Source: Thermaceae bacterium (GTDB lineage: Bacteria > Deinococcota > Deinococci > Deinococcales > Marinithermaceae). From it: 46,191 bases of DNA. Where the stretch lies: contig JALSIA010000196.1 in the NCBI GenBank assembly GCA_026981865.1, forward strand, positions 1 to 46,191. Reading direction: 5' to 3'. How positions within the stretch are numbered: the stretch's first letter is position 1; each line of letters starts with the position of its first letter. Made by a program: the position numbers and the translations under genes. Shown piece after piece: positions 1 to 7,306 of this stretch. The notes under the pieces are model-generated. The model ran no database searches, was not told the DNA's origin, and saw only the letters and a program-made list of their open reading frames with translations.

Positions 1-345
1 CATGGGAATGGCCCAGGCGTTCTGCACCACGAGCAGCTCGGGTTTCAGCTCCTCGAAGACCGGCTCGAGCCGTGCGGCGAGTCGCACCCCGGCCTCCTCG
101 ATCTCGCGGGTCAGGTGCGGGTCGAGCCCCTCACCGGCGAAGGCGCGTTCGGTGAAGGCCCGCACCTCGGGCCGGGCGAAGTGCATCTCGGGCACGAGCA
201 CGCCCTGCTCCTCGTCGGGGTCGAGCTCGCCGGCCAGGTACCAGACCTCGTGCCCCGCCGCCCGCAGCACCTCGCGCATCTTGGCCGCCTCCAGGCTCAC
301 CCCGTCGGTGCCCGCCAGACGGGTGGACGCCATGACGATGCGCAC
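1..345 (-). CDS. Glycosyltransferase (GT4/GT-B-like), N-terminal part only
   Basis: The gene runs off the left edge; 115 codons of its 5' end are visible. It starts at a GTG (345) one base past the stop of the upstream permease gene, so it is translationally tight with the transporter operon. The product begins VRIVMAS and has the early Rossmann pattern of GT-B glycosyltransferases: a short beta-strand, a loop with GTDGVSLEAAKMREVLRAAG (a helix that packs the donor/acceptor cleft), then GHEVWYLAGE. A trehalose phosphorylase or a glycosylglycerate-related enzyme is equally possible because the catalytic half is missing. Position as the last gene of a LacI-controlled sugar operon suggests it acts on the imported glycoside or a product of it. 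The family call is reasonable; the substrate is unknown. Confidence 0.6.
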   Translation of the reverse strand, partial: MRIVMASTRLAGTDGVSLEAAKMREVLRAAGHEVWYLAGELDPDEEQGVLVPEMHFARPEVRAFTERAFAGEGLDPHLTREIEEAGVRLAARLEPVFEELKPELLVVQNAWAIPM

Positions 346-346
346 C

Positions 347-1582
347 TTAGCCCTTCACCCCTCCCGCGGTCAGGCCGCCCACCAGGTACTTCTCGAACCA
401 GAAGAAGAGGATCATGATGGGTACGGTAACAATCACCGCGCCCGCCATCAAGAACTGCCGCGGCACCTCCTGGCTGTTAAGCCCCACCATCCCGCGCGAG
501 AGGGTGAAGAGCTCGGGGGTGTCGAGGAACATAAAGGCAAAGAGGAACTCGTTCCAGGCGATCATGAAGACGTAAAGCCCCACCGAGGCCAGCGCCGGCA
601 GCGCCAGCGGCAGGGTGATGCGCCAGATCACCTCGAAGCGGCTGCAGCCGTCGATCAACCCCGCCTCCTCGAGGCTCGCGGGGATGGTCTCGAAGTAGCT
701 GCGCAGCATGTAGAGGGCCACGGGCAACGTCTGCGCCAGGTAGACGATGATCAACCCGATCAGGTTGTCGCGCAGGCCCAGTTGGGTGAAGATCGTGTAG
801 AGCGGAATGGCCAGCACGATCGCGGGGAACATGTAGGTGAGCAGGATGGCCCGCTCCATCAGCGCGCGCCCGCGAAACTCGAGCCGCGCCACCGCGTAGG
901 CCCCCAGCACCGCCAACGCCAGGGTGATGAACATCGTGCTGATCGAGACGAAAGCGGTGTTTCCGATGTAGCGTAGGAACTTGAAGGTGACGAGCACCTC
1001 GCGGTAGCCCACGAGCATCTTCTTGAGTCCGGGCCAGAAGCCTTCCGAGAAGACGGAGAGCGGCAGGCCCAGGTTGGCGGGGTCGGCCAGGAACTCGGCG
1101 CGGGGTTTGAGCGAGGCCGCCACCATCGCCCAGAAGGGGAAGACGACCATGAAGACGAAGACCAGGAAGGCCGCGCCGCGCAAGAGCCGCAGGCCCACCA
1201 GCTCCCAGGCTTCGCTGTCGGGGCGCTCGAGCCGCACCTCGCGCAGTCCGTAGGCCGCGGCGAGCCCCGCCAGGCCGCCCGCGGTCAGCGGGGCGAGCCC
1301 GTTCCAGAAGGCCCCCAGGCCCAGCCGGTAGGGGTCGCCGCCCGCGGTCAGCGCCCAGACGAGGGCCAGCCCGATCCCGGCGAGGACCATCGGCAGGGAC
1401 CCCAGGCGCCTGCGGCGCGCCAGCGCCCAGGCCAGCCCCCCCAGCAGCAGACCGCCGGCGAGCGCCGCATCCAGCGGGAAGACGGTCTTGAGCCCGCCCC
1501 AGAGGACGAGCAAAAGCGATACGCTGCCCAGGCTGGCGAGCGCCGCGCTCAGCCCCACGAGCAGGGTCAGCACGAGGGCCAC
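347..1582 (-). CDS. Sugar ABC transporter permease, MalG-like, with N-terminal membrane extension
   Basis: Inner-membrane permease of a carbohydrate-uptake ABC transporter (411 aa). The C-terminal two thirds (about residues 130-411) is a normal MalG-type module with the EAA loop for the ATPase at residues 306-325 (EAGLIDGC...RITLP). Most MalG-like permeases are about 270-300 aa. Here an extra 120 residues of hydrophobic segments (about 1-30, 35-55, 63-80, 92-112) precede the module, with an Arg-rich loop near residue 56. The GTG start at 1582 follows a strong GGGGGAGGTG ribosome site and lies one base past the TGA of the partner permease. No ATPase gene is in the operon, so it probably shares a general MsmX/MalK-like ATPase encoded elsewhere, as many CUT1 systems do. 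Confidence 0.85.
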   Translation of the reverse strand: MALVLTLLVGLSAALASLGSVSLLLVLWGGLKTVFPLDAALAGGLLLGGLAWALARRRRLGSLPMVLAGIGLALVWALTAGGDPYRLGLGAFWNGLAPLTAGGLAGLAAAYGLREVRLERPDSEAWELVGLRLLRGAAFLVFVFMVVFPFWAMVAASLKPRAEFLADPANLGLPLSVFSEGFWPGLKKMLVGYREVLVTFKFLRYIGNTAFVSISTMFITLALAVLGAYAVARLEFRGRALMERAILLTYMFPAIVLAIPLYTIFTQLGLRDNLIGLIIVYLAQTLPVALYMLRSYFETIPASLEEAGLIDGCSRFEVIWRITLPLALPALASVGLYVFMIAWNEFLFAFMFLDTPELFTLSRGMVGLNSQEVPRQFLMAGAVIVTVPIMILFFWFEKYLVGGLTAGGVKG

Positions 1583-1583
1583 G

Positions 1584-2843
1584 TCACACCTCCCCCTTGG
1601 GCGCGTAGCGGAAGTAGACGATCAGGAAGAGGGCCAGGATGGCGAAGAGGACCACCGCCTGGGCCGCGCCCTGCCCCAGGTTGGCGCGGGCGAAAGCGAA
1701 GTCGTAGACCTTGATCGTGATCGTTTCGGTACCCGCCGCGCCGCCGGTGAGCAGGAAGATGTCGTCGAACTTGTTGAACGTCCAGATGAAGCGCAGCAGG
1801 AAGAGGGTGGCGAGGATGCCCACCACCTGCGGCAGGGTGACGAAGCGGAAGCTGGCCCAGATGCCCGCGCCGTCCACCCGCGCCGCTTCGTAGAGCTCGC
1901 TGGGAATGGCCTGCAGCCGGGCGAGGATGAAGAGGAAGGCGAAGGGGAAGTAGCGCCAGCCCTCGAAGAGGATGACCATCGTGAGCGCCAGCGGCACCTG
2001 GACCGTCATGCCGAAGAACTGCACCGGCCAGTACCTTTGCGATAGGAAGGGGATCGGGTCGTGAACGAACCCGTACTTTAATAAAAGGGCGTTGATCGTG
2101 CCGGCGAAGGGGTCGAGCAGGAAGACCCAGGTGAAGGCCACGGCGATCACCGGGGCCACGTAGGGGAAGAGGAAGAGGCCCCGCAGCACCTGGCGGCCGG
2201 CGAAGGGCGGCGAGAGCAGCTGGGCGGCGAAGAGGCCCAAAAGGATCGAGAGCACCGTCCCAAAGACGGTGTAGGCCAGCGTCACCTTCAGCATCGGCCA
2301 GAAGTCGGGGTCGCTGAGGACGGCGCGGAAGTTGTCGAGGGTGAAGGGGCGCGCCAGGATGGGGTTGGGGGCCCGGCTTTCCACCGCGGGCCGGGTGTCG
2401 CGCGGGTAGGGGGCGCCGGCGGCGAAGTAGGCGGGGCCGGCGGTGAAGCGGAGCGTCAGGTTGACGGTTTGCCCCGGTTCGAGCCCGCTCGCCAGCTCAC
2501 AGACGATCTTTGCGCCCTGCACCCGGCAGGCCTCGGGAAGCTCGGCGGGGGTGAGGCCCGGGGGCAGCGCGTCCTCGATGCGGGCCCAGGTGATGGGGTT
2601 GTCCGTGCGGTTCTGAACGCGGTAGCGCACCACCAGCGCCTCGCCCACAGCGGCCGGCTGGGCCCGTACCGATTCGCGCACCGCCGGCCGCGGCGGCCGC
2701 AGGTCCCCCAGCTGGATGGGTTTGAAGGCGATCCAGAAGTTGGCGATGACCGGCAGGATGACGATGGCGATGACGATGCTGAACGTCGGCAGCAGCATCC
2801 AGAACGCCAGCCGGGCTTCCCGCGCCTTGAGGCCTTGGGGCAT
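1584..2843 (-). CDS. Sugar ABC transporter permease, MalF-like, with DUF11-like periplasmic insertion
   Basis: Second permease of the sugar ABC transporter (419 aa). TM1 is at about residues 12-40. Residues 50-165 then form a periplasmic insertion. Its core (about 66-136: VVRYRVQNRTDN, ARIEDALPPGL, CRVQGAKIVCELASGLEPGQ) reads as a DUF11/Ig-like 'conserved repeat' domain with a Cys106/Cys115 pair. From about residue 180 the usual MalF core follows, with the EAA loop YEAARVDGAG...RFVTLP in the last third. E. coli MalF also has a large periplasmic domain that contacts the binding protein, but at a different topological place and with another fold. The ATG at 2843 follows CAGGAGGCGAC. Gene order binding protein, MalF-like, MalG-like is canonical. 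Confidence 0.88.
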   Translation of the reverse strand: MPQGLKAREARLAFWMLLPTFSIVIAIVILPVIANFWIAFKPIQLGDLRPPRPAVRESVRAQPAAVGEALVVRYRVQNRTDNPITWARIEDALPPGLTPAELPEACRVQGAKIVCELASGLEPGQTVNLTLRFTAGPAYFAAGAPYPRDTRPAVESRAPNPILARPFTLDNFRAVLSDPDFWPMLKVTLAYTVFGTVLSILLGLFAAQLLSPPFAGRQVLRGLFLFPYVAPVIAVAFTWVFLLDPFAGTINALLLKYGFVHDPIPFLSQRYWPVQFFGMTVQVPLALTMVILFEGWRYFPFAFLFILARLQAIPSELYEAARVDGAGIWASFRFVTLPQVVGILATLFLLRFIWTFNKFDDIFLLTGGAAGTETITIKVYDFAFARANLGQGAAQAVVLFAILALFLIVYFRYAPKGEV

Positions 2844-2866
2844 GTCGCCTCCTGGGGAGTAGGGGA

Positions 2867-2891
2867 GGGGCCGGGGCGAGGCCCCGGCCCC
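2867..2891 (-). other. Intra-operon stem-loop between binding-protein and permease genes
   Basis: A perfect 11-bp inverted repeat (GGGGCCGGGGC, loop GAG, GCCCCGGCCCC) fills the short gap between the binding-protein stop (2904) and the MalF-like start (2843). No U-run follows on the minus strand, so it is not a standard intrinsic terminator. The position matches the REP hairpin between malE and malF in E. coli, where 3' stabilisation and partial termination raise binding-protein output relative to permease. That function is inferred here. Confidence 0.7.
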
Positions 2892-2903
2892 CGAGGGCGA
2901 AGG

Positions 2904-4235
2904 TTACTTGAGGGCTTCGACGGCTTTCTGCATCTCCGCGGCGGCCTGTTCGGCGGTCAGCTCACCGTCGAGGTAGCGACGCACGATCTTGGGGATCGTC
3001 TTCTCGCCGTAGAGCTTGCTGACCAGCTCGCCGTAACCGGCACGGAAGCCCCAGCGGTCGGCGACGTCGAGGCCTTCGAGGATCGTCTTGATGACCTCGG
3101 GCGGGTAGATGTCGCCGAGCGGACGCTTGCGGTCCACGCCCACCGGCAGCTTGGCCCAGCCGTTCACGAACTTCTGCGGATCCTCGGGGGTGCCGCGGCG
3201 CACCGGGAACTTGCCTTCCGGCGCGACCGAGAGCCACTCGAGGTAGCCGTCGGTGAGCAGGAACTTGACGAACTTCTTGGCGTTCGCGGTGTCGGCGTCC
3301 ACGGTGATGCCCATGTAGCTGATCTGGGCGTAGCTGGCGCCGCTGGGGTTGTCGGGGCCGGCCAGCTTGGCCAGGAAGCCGGTGCGCCTGGCCAGCTCGT
3401 CCGAGGTGGGGTTGCCGAAGGCGGTCACCGGAACCGAGTCGCGCAGGCCCGCCAACTCGTCGAGGATGAAAGGCGACCAGACGATCTGCAGCGCCTTGCC
3501 CGCCAGGTAGAGTTCACGCGACTGCTTCCAGTAGAGGTTGCCCGGGGGCGAGGCTTCGGCCAGCTTCTTGTAGAACTGCAGCGTGTGCACCATCGCCGGG
3601 GTGTTCAGGGTGACGTTCCCGCGGGCGTCGACCAAGCGCACCCCGTTGGCCAGGGCGATGTGCTCGAAGACCTGCTGGAAGTAGGTCTGGCTGGGGTCGG
3701 TAGCCGCCACGAAGCCGTACATCTGGGGCGGGTTGTGGAAGGCTTCGATGCCGCCCAGCACCGCCGCGAAGGTCCTCGGCGGGTAAAGGCTCTTCTGCTT
3801 GAAGAGGTCCTTGCGGTAGACGATCAGCTGGGTCCAGCCGTCGGTCGGTACCGCGGTGTAGTTGCCTTCGTAGCTGGCCAGCTCGAGCGCCCCCTTGGCG
3901 AAGGTGTTCTCGCCGAGCTCGCGGACCACCTCGGTGGCCGCCTCGGTGTCGAGGATGCCCTGAGCGGCCCATCCCACGGTGTAGTCGAGCGGGTGGAAGA
4001 TCACGTCGGGCAGCTGCCCGGCGGCGAACGCCGCGGTGATGCGCTCGGAGAGCTGGTTTTCCTCGACGGGGACGACCTCGACCTTGATCCCGGTCTTGGC
4101 GGTGAACTCGGCGGCGATCTGCCGCTGCACCTCCATGCGCTTGGGCTGGTTCTCCGTCGTCCACCAGACCAAGCTTTGCGCGAGGCCCAAGCTTCCTAGC
4201 GCCAATGCGAACAGCACCATCCAGACTTTTCTCAT
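2904..4235 (-). CDS. Extracellular sugar-binding protein of ABC transporter
   Basis: Periplasmic solute-binding protein of a CUT1-type carbohydrate transporter (443 aa). The ATG at 4235 was chosen because it follows GGAGGTGG and opens a clean signal peptide (MRKVWMVLFALALGSLGLAQ). The mature start SLVWWTTENQPKRMEVQRQI and the block FTAKTGIKVEVVPV are typical of family-1 extracellular solute-binding proteins, as is the later FAAGQLPDVIFHPLDY. No lipobox Cys follows the signal, so the protein is probably soluble or held by its hydrophobic N-terminus. The reading frame is open further upstream, but that part overlaps lacI and is not coding. The ATG overlaps the lacI stop (ATGA). The ligand cannot be read from sequence; the linked glycerate kinase hints at a glycoside of glycerate. 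Confidence 0.9.
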   Translation of the reverse strand: MRKVWMVLFALALGSLGLAQSLVWWTTENQPKRMEVQRQIAAEFTAKTGIKVEVVPVEENQLSERITAAFAAGQLPDVIFHPLDYTVGWAAQGILDTEAATEVVRELGENTFAKGALELASYEGNYTAVPTDGWTQLIVYRKDLFKQKSLYPPRTFAAVLGGIEAFHNPPQMYGFVAATDPSQTYFQQVFEHIALANGVRLVDARGNVTLNTPAMVHTLQFYKKLAEASPPGNLYWKQSRELYLAGKALQIVWSPFILDELAGLRDSVPVTAFGNPTSDELARRTGFLAKLAGPDNPSGASYAQISYMGITVDADTANAKKFVKFLLTDGYLEWLSVAPEGKFPVRRGTPEDPQKFVNGWAKLPVGVDRKRPLGDIYPPEVIKTILEGLDVADRWGFRAGYGELVSKLYGEKTIPKIVRRYLDGELTAEQAAAEMQKAVEALK

Positions 4236-5230
4236 GGCCCACCTCCGTATTCCATTACCGACGCGCGAGGGATGAGCTCGCACGACAGCACCACGTTTTC
4301 GGGGCGTTCGCCCCGGGTGACGGCCAGCGCCGCGCGCGCGGCGGCCTGACCCAGCTGCTGCGCCGGCTGGCGCAACGTCGTGAGCGGGGGATCCAGGTAA
4401 GCGCCGAACTCGAGCCCGTCGAAGCCGACCAGGCTCACGTCCGCGCCCACCCGCAGCCCGGCCTCCCGGAAGGCGCGGTAGGCGCCCAGCGCCATGCGGT
4501 CGCTGGCGACGAAGACCGCCGTGAAGCCGTCCCGTTCGATCAGCTCCTGCGCGGCGCGGTACCCGCCGGCCTCGGTGAAGCCGCCGTCGACCACCGGGCC
4601 GGGGGGCAGGCCGTGCGCGGCGAGTGCCCGCCGCCAACCGGCGAGGCGTTCGCGGCCCGCGCGGCGGGGGCCGGCGATGTGGGCGATGCGTTCGTGGCCG
4701 TGCTCGATCAGGTAGCGGGTCGCCCGCTCGGCGGCCGATTCGTTGTCGATCGTGACCATGGGTGCGGCCAGTTCCGCGCCCTCGCGTTCCACGAGCACCA
4801 GCGCGGGCAGCTCGCCCTGCATCGCCGCCAGCGCCTGGGGGCCCAGACCCGAGCCGATGAGGACGAGCGCCTCGACGTCGCGGGCGGAGAGGTCGCGCAG
4901 CACCTGGCCTTCGCGGCCGGGGTCGCGCTCCGAGCTCTCGACCAGGTAGGTGTAGCCCGCCTGGGCGAGCTCCAGCCCGATGCCCCGGAGCATACGACCG
5001 TAGAGCGGACCGGTGGCGTCGGGGATGACCACGCCGATGGCGCGGCTCTTGCCGGTCGCCAGCACCCGGGCCGCGGGGCTGGGGGAGAAGCCCAGCCGGC
5101 CCGCGACCTGCAGCACCCGCTCGCGGGTGGAGGGGGCGACGCGGCCGCCGTTGAGGGCGCGCGACACGGTGGCCACGGAAACCCCGGCCGCCTCCGCCAC
5201 CTCGTAGATCGTCACCCTTCTCCGCAAAGC
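4232..5230 (-). CDS. LacI-family transcriptional repressor of the sugar operon
   Basis: LacI/GalR regulator: N-terminal helix-turn-helix (TIYEVAEAAGVSVATVSRALNG, hinge helix region PSPAARVLATGKSRAIGVVIPD) followed by a periplasmic-binding-protein-like effector domain ending near residue 330. The frame is open up to 5281, but the likely start is the TTG at 5230 (LRRRVTIYEV), preceded by AAGGGGA; a GTG five codons inside it is an alternative. The stop overlaps the ATG of the binding-protein gene, so the repressor is the first gene of the operon it controls and is probably autoregulated through the operators at 5250-5269 and 5299-5312. Confidence 0.85.
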   Translation of the reverse strand, partial: ALRRRVTIYEVAEAAGVSVATVSRALNGGRVAPSTRERVLQVAGRLGFSPSPAARVLATGKSRAIGVVIPDATGPLYGRMLRGIGLELAQAGYTYLVESSERDPGREGQVLRDLSARDVEALVLIGSGLGPQALAAMQGELPALVLVEREGAELAAPMVTIDNESAAERATRYLIEHGHERIAHIAGPRRAGRERLAGWRRALAAHGLPPGPVVDGGFTEAGGYRAAQELIERDGFTAVFVASDRMALGAYRAFREAGLRVGADVSLVGFDGLEFGAYLDPPLTTLRQPAQQLGQAAARAALAVTRGERPENVVLSCELIPRASVMEYGGGP

Positions 5231-5249
5231 GTTTTCCCCTTCCCTATCG

Positions 5250-5269
5250 TTATGTAAGCGGTTACATAA
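5250..5269. promoter_or_regulatory. LacI-type operator O1
   Basis: The 20-base site TTATGTAAGCGGTTACATAA has perfect 8-bp arms around a GCGG centre. The central part matches the LacI/GalR consensus TGTAANCGNTTACA. It lies 20 bases upstream of the lacI start, in the leader/promoter zone of the minus-strand operon; a TTGACG near 5282-5287 could be the minus-strand -35. Its centre is 46 bp from that of the second operator. Confidence 0.85.
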
Positions 5270-5294
5270 GCACAGCGTCAAAGCATGGTTGCCG

Positions 5295-5322
5295 TTGATG
5301 TAAGCGTTTACACGTCTATACT
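5295..5322 (+). promoter_or_regulatory. Glycerate kinase promoter with embedded LacI operator O2
   Basis: TTGATG (5295-5300), a 16-bp spacer and TATACT (5317-5322) form a good sigma-A promoter reading towards the glycerate kinase gene. The operator TGTAAGCGTTTACA (5299-5312, TGTAA/TTACA arms) sits across the -35 end and spacer, so bound LacI protein should block RNA polymerase directly. Two operators 46 bp apart between divergent genes imply joint control of transporter and kinase. Confidence 0.8.
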
Positions 5323-5372
5323 TAAGCTAGTCGCCCTGCGTGCGGCTTGTCAAGGGTATACCGGAGGACGGG

Positions 5373-6623
5373 ATGCGCGACCTGCTGGAAACCTCGTTTC
5401 GAACGGCCCTCGAGGCCACCGATCCGGCGCGCCGGGTGGCGGCGGAGGCGGACCGGCTCGACCCCCCGCCCACCGCGGTGCTGGCCGTGGGCAAGGCGGC
5501 CGGACCGATGCTGGCCGGCCTCGAACGCGCCGGGCTGCGCCTGCCCGGCTTCGGCGTCACCCGCTACGGCCACGGGGTGCCGCTCGCGCACTACGAGCTG
5601 CTGGAGGCGGGGCACCCCGTACCCGACGCCGCGGGCGTCCGGGCCGCCGAACGGGCGCTCGAGCTCGCCCGCGCCCTCGGGCCCAAAGACCACCTGCTCG
5701 TCCTCGTCTCCGGCGGGGGCAGCGCGCTGTGGTGCGCCCCCTGGGGGCTCGAGCTGGAGGAACTGCAAGCGCTGAACCGCGCCCTGCTGGCCTCGGGCGC
5801 GACCATTTCCGAGATGAACGCGGTGCGCAAACACCTCTCGCGCATCAAGGGCGGGCGGCTGGCCCAGGCCACCCGCGCCCGCGTGACCGCCTGGCTCGTC
5901 TCCGACGTGCCCGGCGACGACGTCAGCACCGTCGCTTCGGGGCCCACGGCCCCCGACCCCACGACCTTCGCGGACGCCCTGGCGGTTCTCGAGCGCTACC
6001 GCATCGACGCCCCCGCCGCCCGCGCCCAGCTGGAGCGCGGCGCCGCCGGGGAGCTGCTCGAGACCCCCAAGCCCGGCGACCCCCTCTTCGCGCGGGTGAC
6101 CAACCGCATTCTGCTGGCGAACGCCGACCTGCTCGAAGCGGCCGCCGGCTTCTGGCGCGAAACGGGCTGGCGGGTGCTCCTCCTCTCCGACCGTTTCGAG
6201 GGGGAAGCGCGCGAGCTGGCACGCTTTCACGCGGCCCTGGTCGGCTCGGCCCGGGCGTACGGCTTTCCCGACCGCCCCCCCTTCGTCCTCATCAGCGGCG
6301 GCGAGGCCGCGGTGACCGTGCGCGGCCCCGGCCGCGGCGGGCGCAACCAGGCCTTCCTCGCCTGGCTGGCTTACTTCCTGGGTCCGGAGGGCGTGTGGGC
6401 GCTCGCCGCCGACTCGGACGGCATCGACGGGAACTCCGAGGCTGCCGGCGCCGTCCTGCGACCCGACACCCTGGCCCGGGCCGCCGAGCTGGGCCTCGAC
6501 CTGCGCGCAACCCTGAACCGCGACGACAGCCACGGCTTCTTCGACGCCCTGGGCGACCTCGTCGTCCCCGGCCCCACCCACAACAACCTCAACGACTTGC
6601 GCGTCGTCGTCGTGGAGCCGTAG
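5373..6623 (+). CDS. Glycerate 2-kinase (MOFRL/GckA family)
   Basis: ATP-dependent glycerate kinase (416 aa) forming 2-phosphoglycerate, a lower-glycolysis intermediate; older annotations call this family 'hydroxypyruvate reductase TtuD'. Family blocks are clear: AVGKAAGPMLAGLE near the N-terminus, LVLVSGGGSALWCAP, EMNAVRKHLSRIKGGRLA, LLSDRFEGEARELA, and the C-terminal MOFRL domain with LISGGEAAVTVRG and GRGGRNQAFLAW, ending DSDGIDG...NDLRVVVVEP. ATG 5373 is preferred over an upstream in-frame GTG (5340) because GGAGG lies five bases before it and the GTG lies too close to the promoter. Divergent to, and sharing operators with, the sugar ABC operon, so it probably phosphorylates glycerate released from the imported substrate. 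Confidence 0.9.
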   Translation: MRDLLETSFRTALEATDPARRVAAEADRLDPPPTAVLAVGKAAGPMLAGLERAGLRLPGFGVTRYGHGVPLAHYELLEAGHPVPDAAGVRAAERALELARALGPKDHLLVLVSGGGSALWCAPWGLELEELQALNRALLASGATISEMNAVRKHLSRIKGGRLAQATRARVTAWLVSDVPGDDVSTVASGPTAPDPTTFADALAVLERYRIDAPAARAQLERGAAGELLETPKPGDPLFARVTNRILLANADLLEAAAGFWRETGWRVLLLSDRFEGEARELARFHAALVGSARAYGFPDRPPFVLISGGEAAVTVRGPGRGGRNQAFLAWLAYFLGPEGVWALAADSDGIDGNSEAAGAVLRPDTLARAAELGLDLRATLNRDDSHGFFDALGDLVVPGPTHNNLNDLRVVVVEP

Positions 6624-7306
6624 TCTTCCGGGGGATGCCTGTCCCGGACTTGATCCGGGAACTCATAGGTGCCGCGCAGTTGACCCTAGCGACGGTTGCG
6701 CACGCCTCGAGGTTCCGGATCGCGCAGGTCTTACGACCTGCTCGTCCGGAACGACGACCGCTCTTTTTGACCCGTGTATTCCCTTCTCCCAATCACCACG
6801 CCGGACGGGCGTTCGAGGCACGGAGCCGCAAGCTTATCGCACGACCCCGCCAGACCCTCGTCACCCCGGACGAGCGCGGCGGGATCCAGGGCCCCGGGGT
6901 ACCGCCGGCCCCCACGCGAGAGCCGGAGCTGGCGGTCGATCGGATCCGGAGGCGTTCGGAACTTCAAGTGCGCGTGCGGGGTTCCGGATCGCGCGGACCT
7001 GCGGCCCCGCTTATCCGGAACGACGAACCCCTTCGTTAACCCGTAGGCCCCCCTTCTCCCGATCGTCACCCCGGACGAGCGCAGCGAGATCCGGGGTCTC
7101 GGGGGCGCCGCTTGTGCAAGACGTTCGGCAGGTTTGGCCTGCGCAGCGGGCTTCCGGCTCGTCCCGGACCCGATCCGGTACCCTGTGGCACGAACGGGAT
7201 AAGCCGGGCCGCCGAAGGCGGCTTGCCGCAAGCCGCGGGCCACCAGCGGCAGGCTTTGCGCCTGCCGCACCTTCGTCAAAAAGGCCGCGCGCTACCGGAC
7301 CTGTGC
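6624..7306. repeat. Gene-free region rich in palindromic and direct repeats
   Basis: No credible gene lies here. Two degenerate direct copies of about 95 bp occur at 6711-6806 and 6980-7077. Each opens with GTTCCGGAT, has an inverted arm ending in TCCGGAAC, then CGACGA(C/A)C, CCCTTCTCCC and C(A/G)CCGGACG. Copy 1 folds into a nested hairpin (GTTCCGGA/TCCGGAAC around GCAGGTC/GACCTGC). Partial third and fourth elements of the type CACCCCGGACGAGCGC-GGATCC are at 6860-6900 and 7067-7098. A TCCCGGA-cttga-TCCGGGA palindrome is at 6642-6660. The pattern is that of a REP/MITE-like intergenic family. The region ends in stem-loops listed separately. Confidence 0.65.
7218..7268. terminator. Tandem stem-loops downstream of nrnA
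   Basis: Two perfect hairpins stand back to back beyond the nrnA stop on the minus strand: GCGGCTTG-CCG-CAAGCCGC (7218-7236) and GCGGCAGGC-TTTGC-GCCTGCCGC (7246-7268). A third, shorter GCCGCC-GAA-GGCGGC overlaps at 7208-7222. None has a long U-run, so they may act as weak terminators or 3' mRNA ends, or belong to the repeat family next door. Confidence 0.5.

Noticed and set aside
4236-4637. Upstream extension of the sugar-binding protein (134 extra residues)
   Set aside because: It overlaps lacI in another frame, is Arg/Gly-rich, and lies before a signal peptide with its own ribosome site.
5250-5269. TTATG...CATAA at 5250-5269 as a second RDRM site
   Set aside because: The spacing is 10, not 7, and the core matches the LacI consensus beside a lacI gene.
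6711-7077. The paired repeats as tRNA genes or a CRISPR array
   Set aside because: No cloverleaf, anticodon or CCA-like end; only two long, degenerate copies far apart, no spacers.
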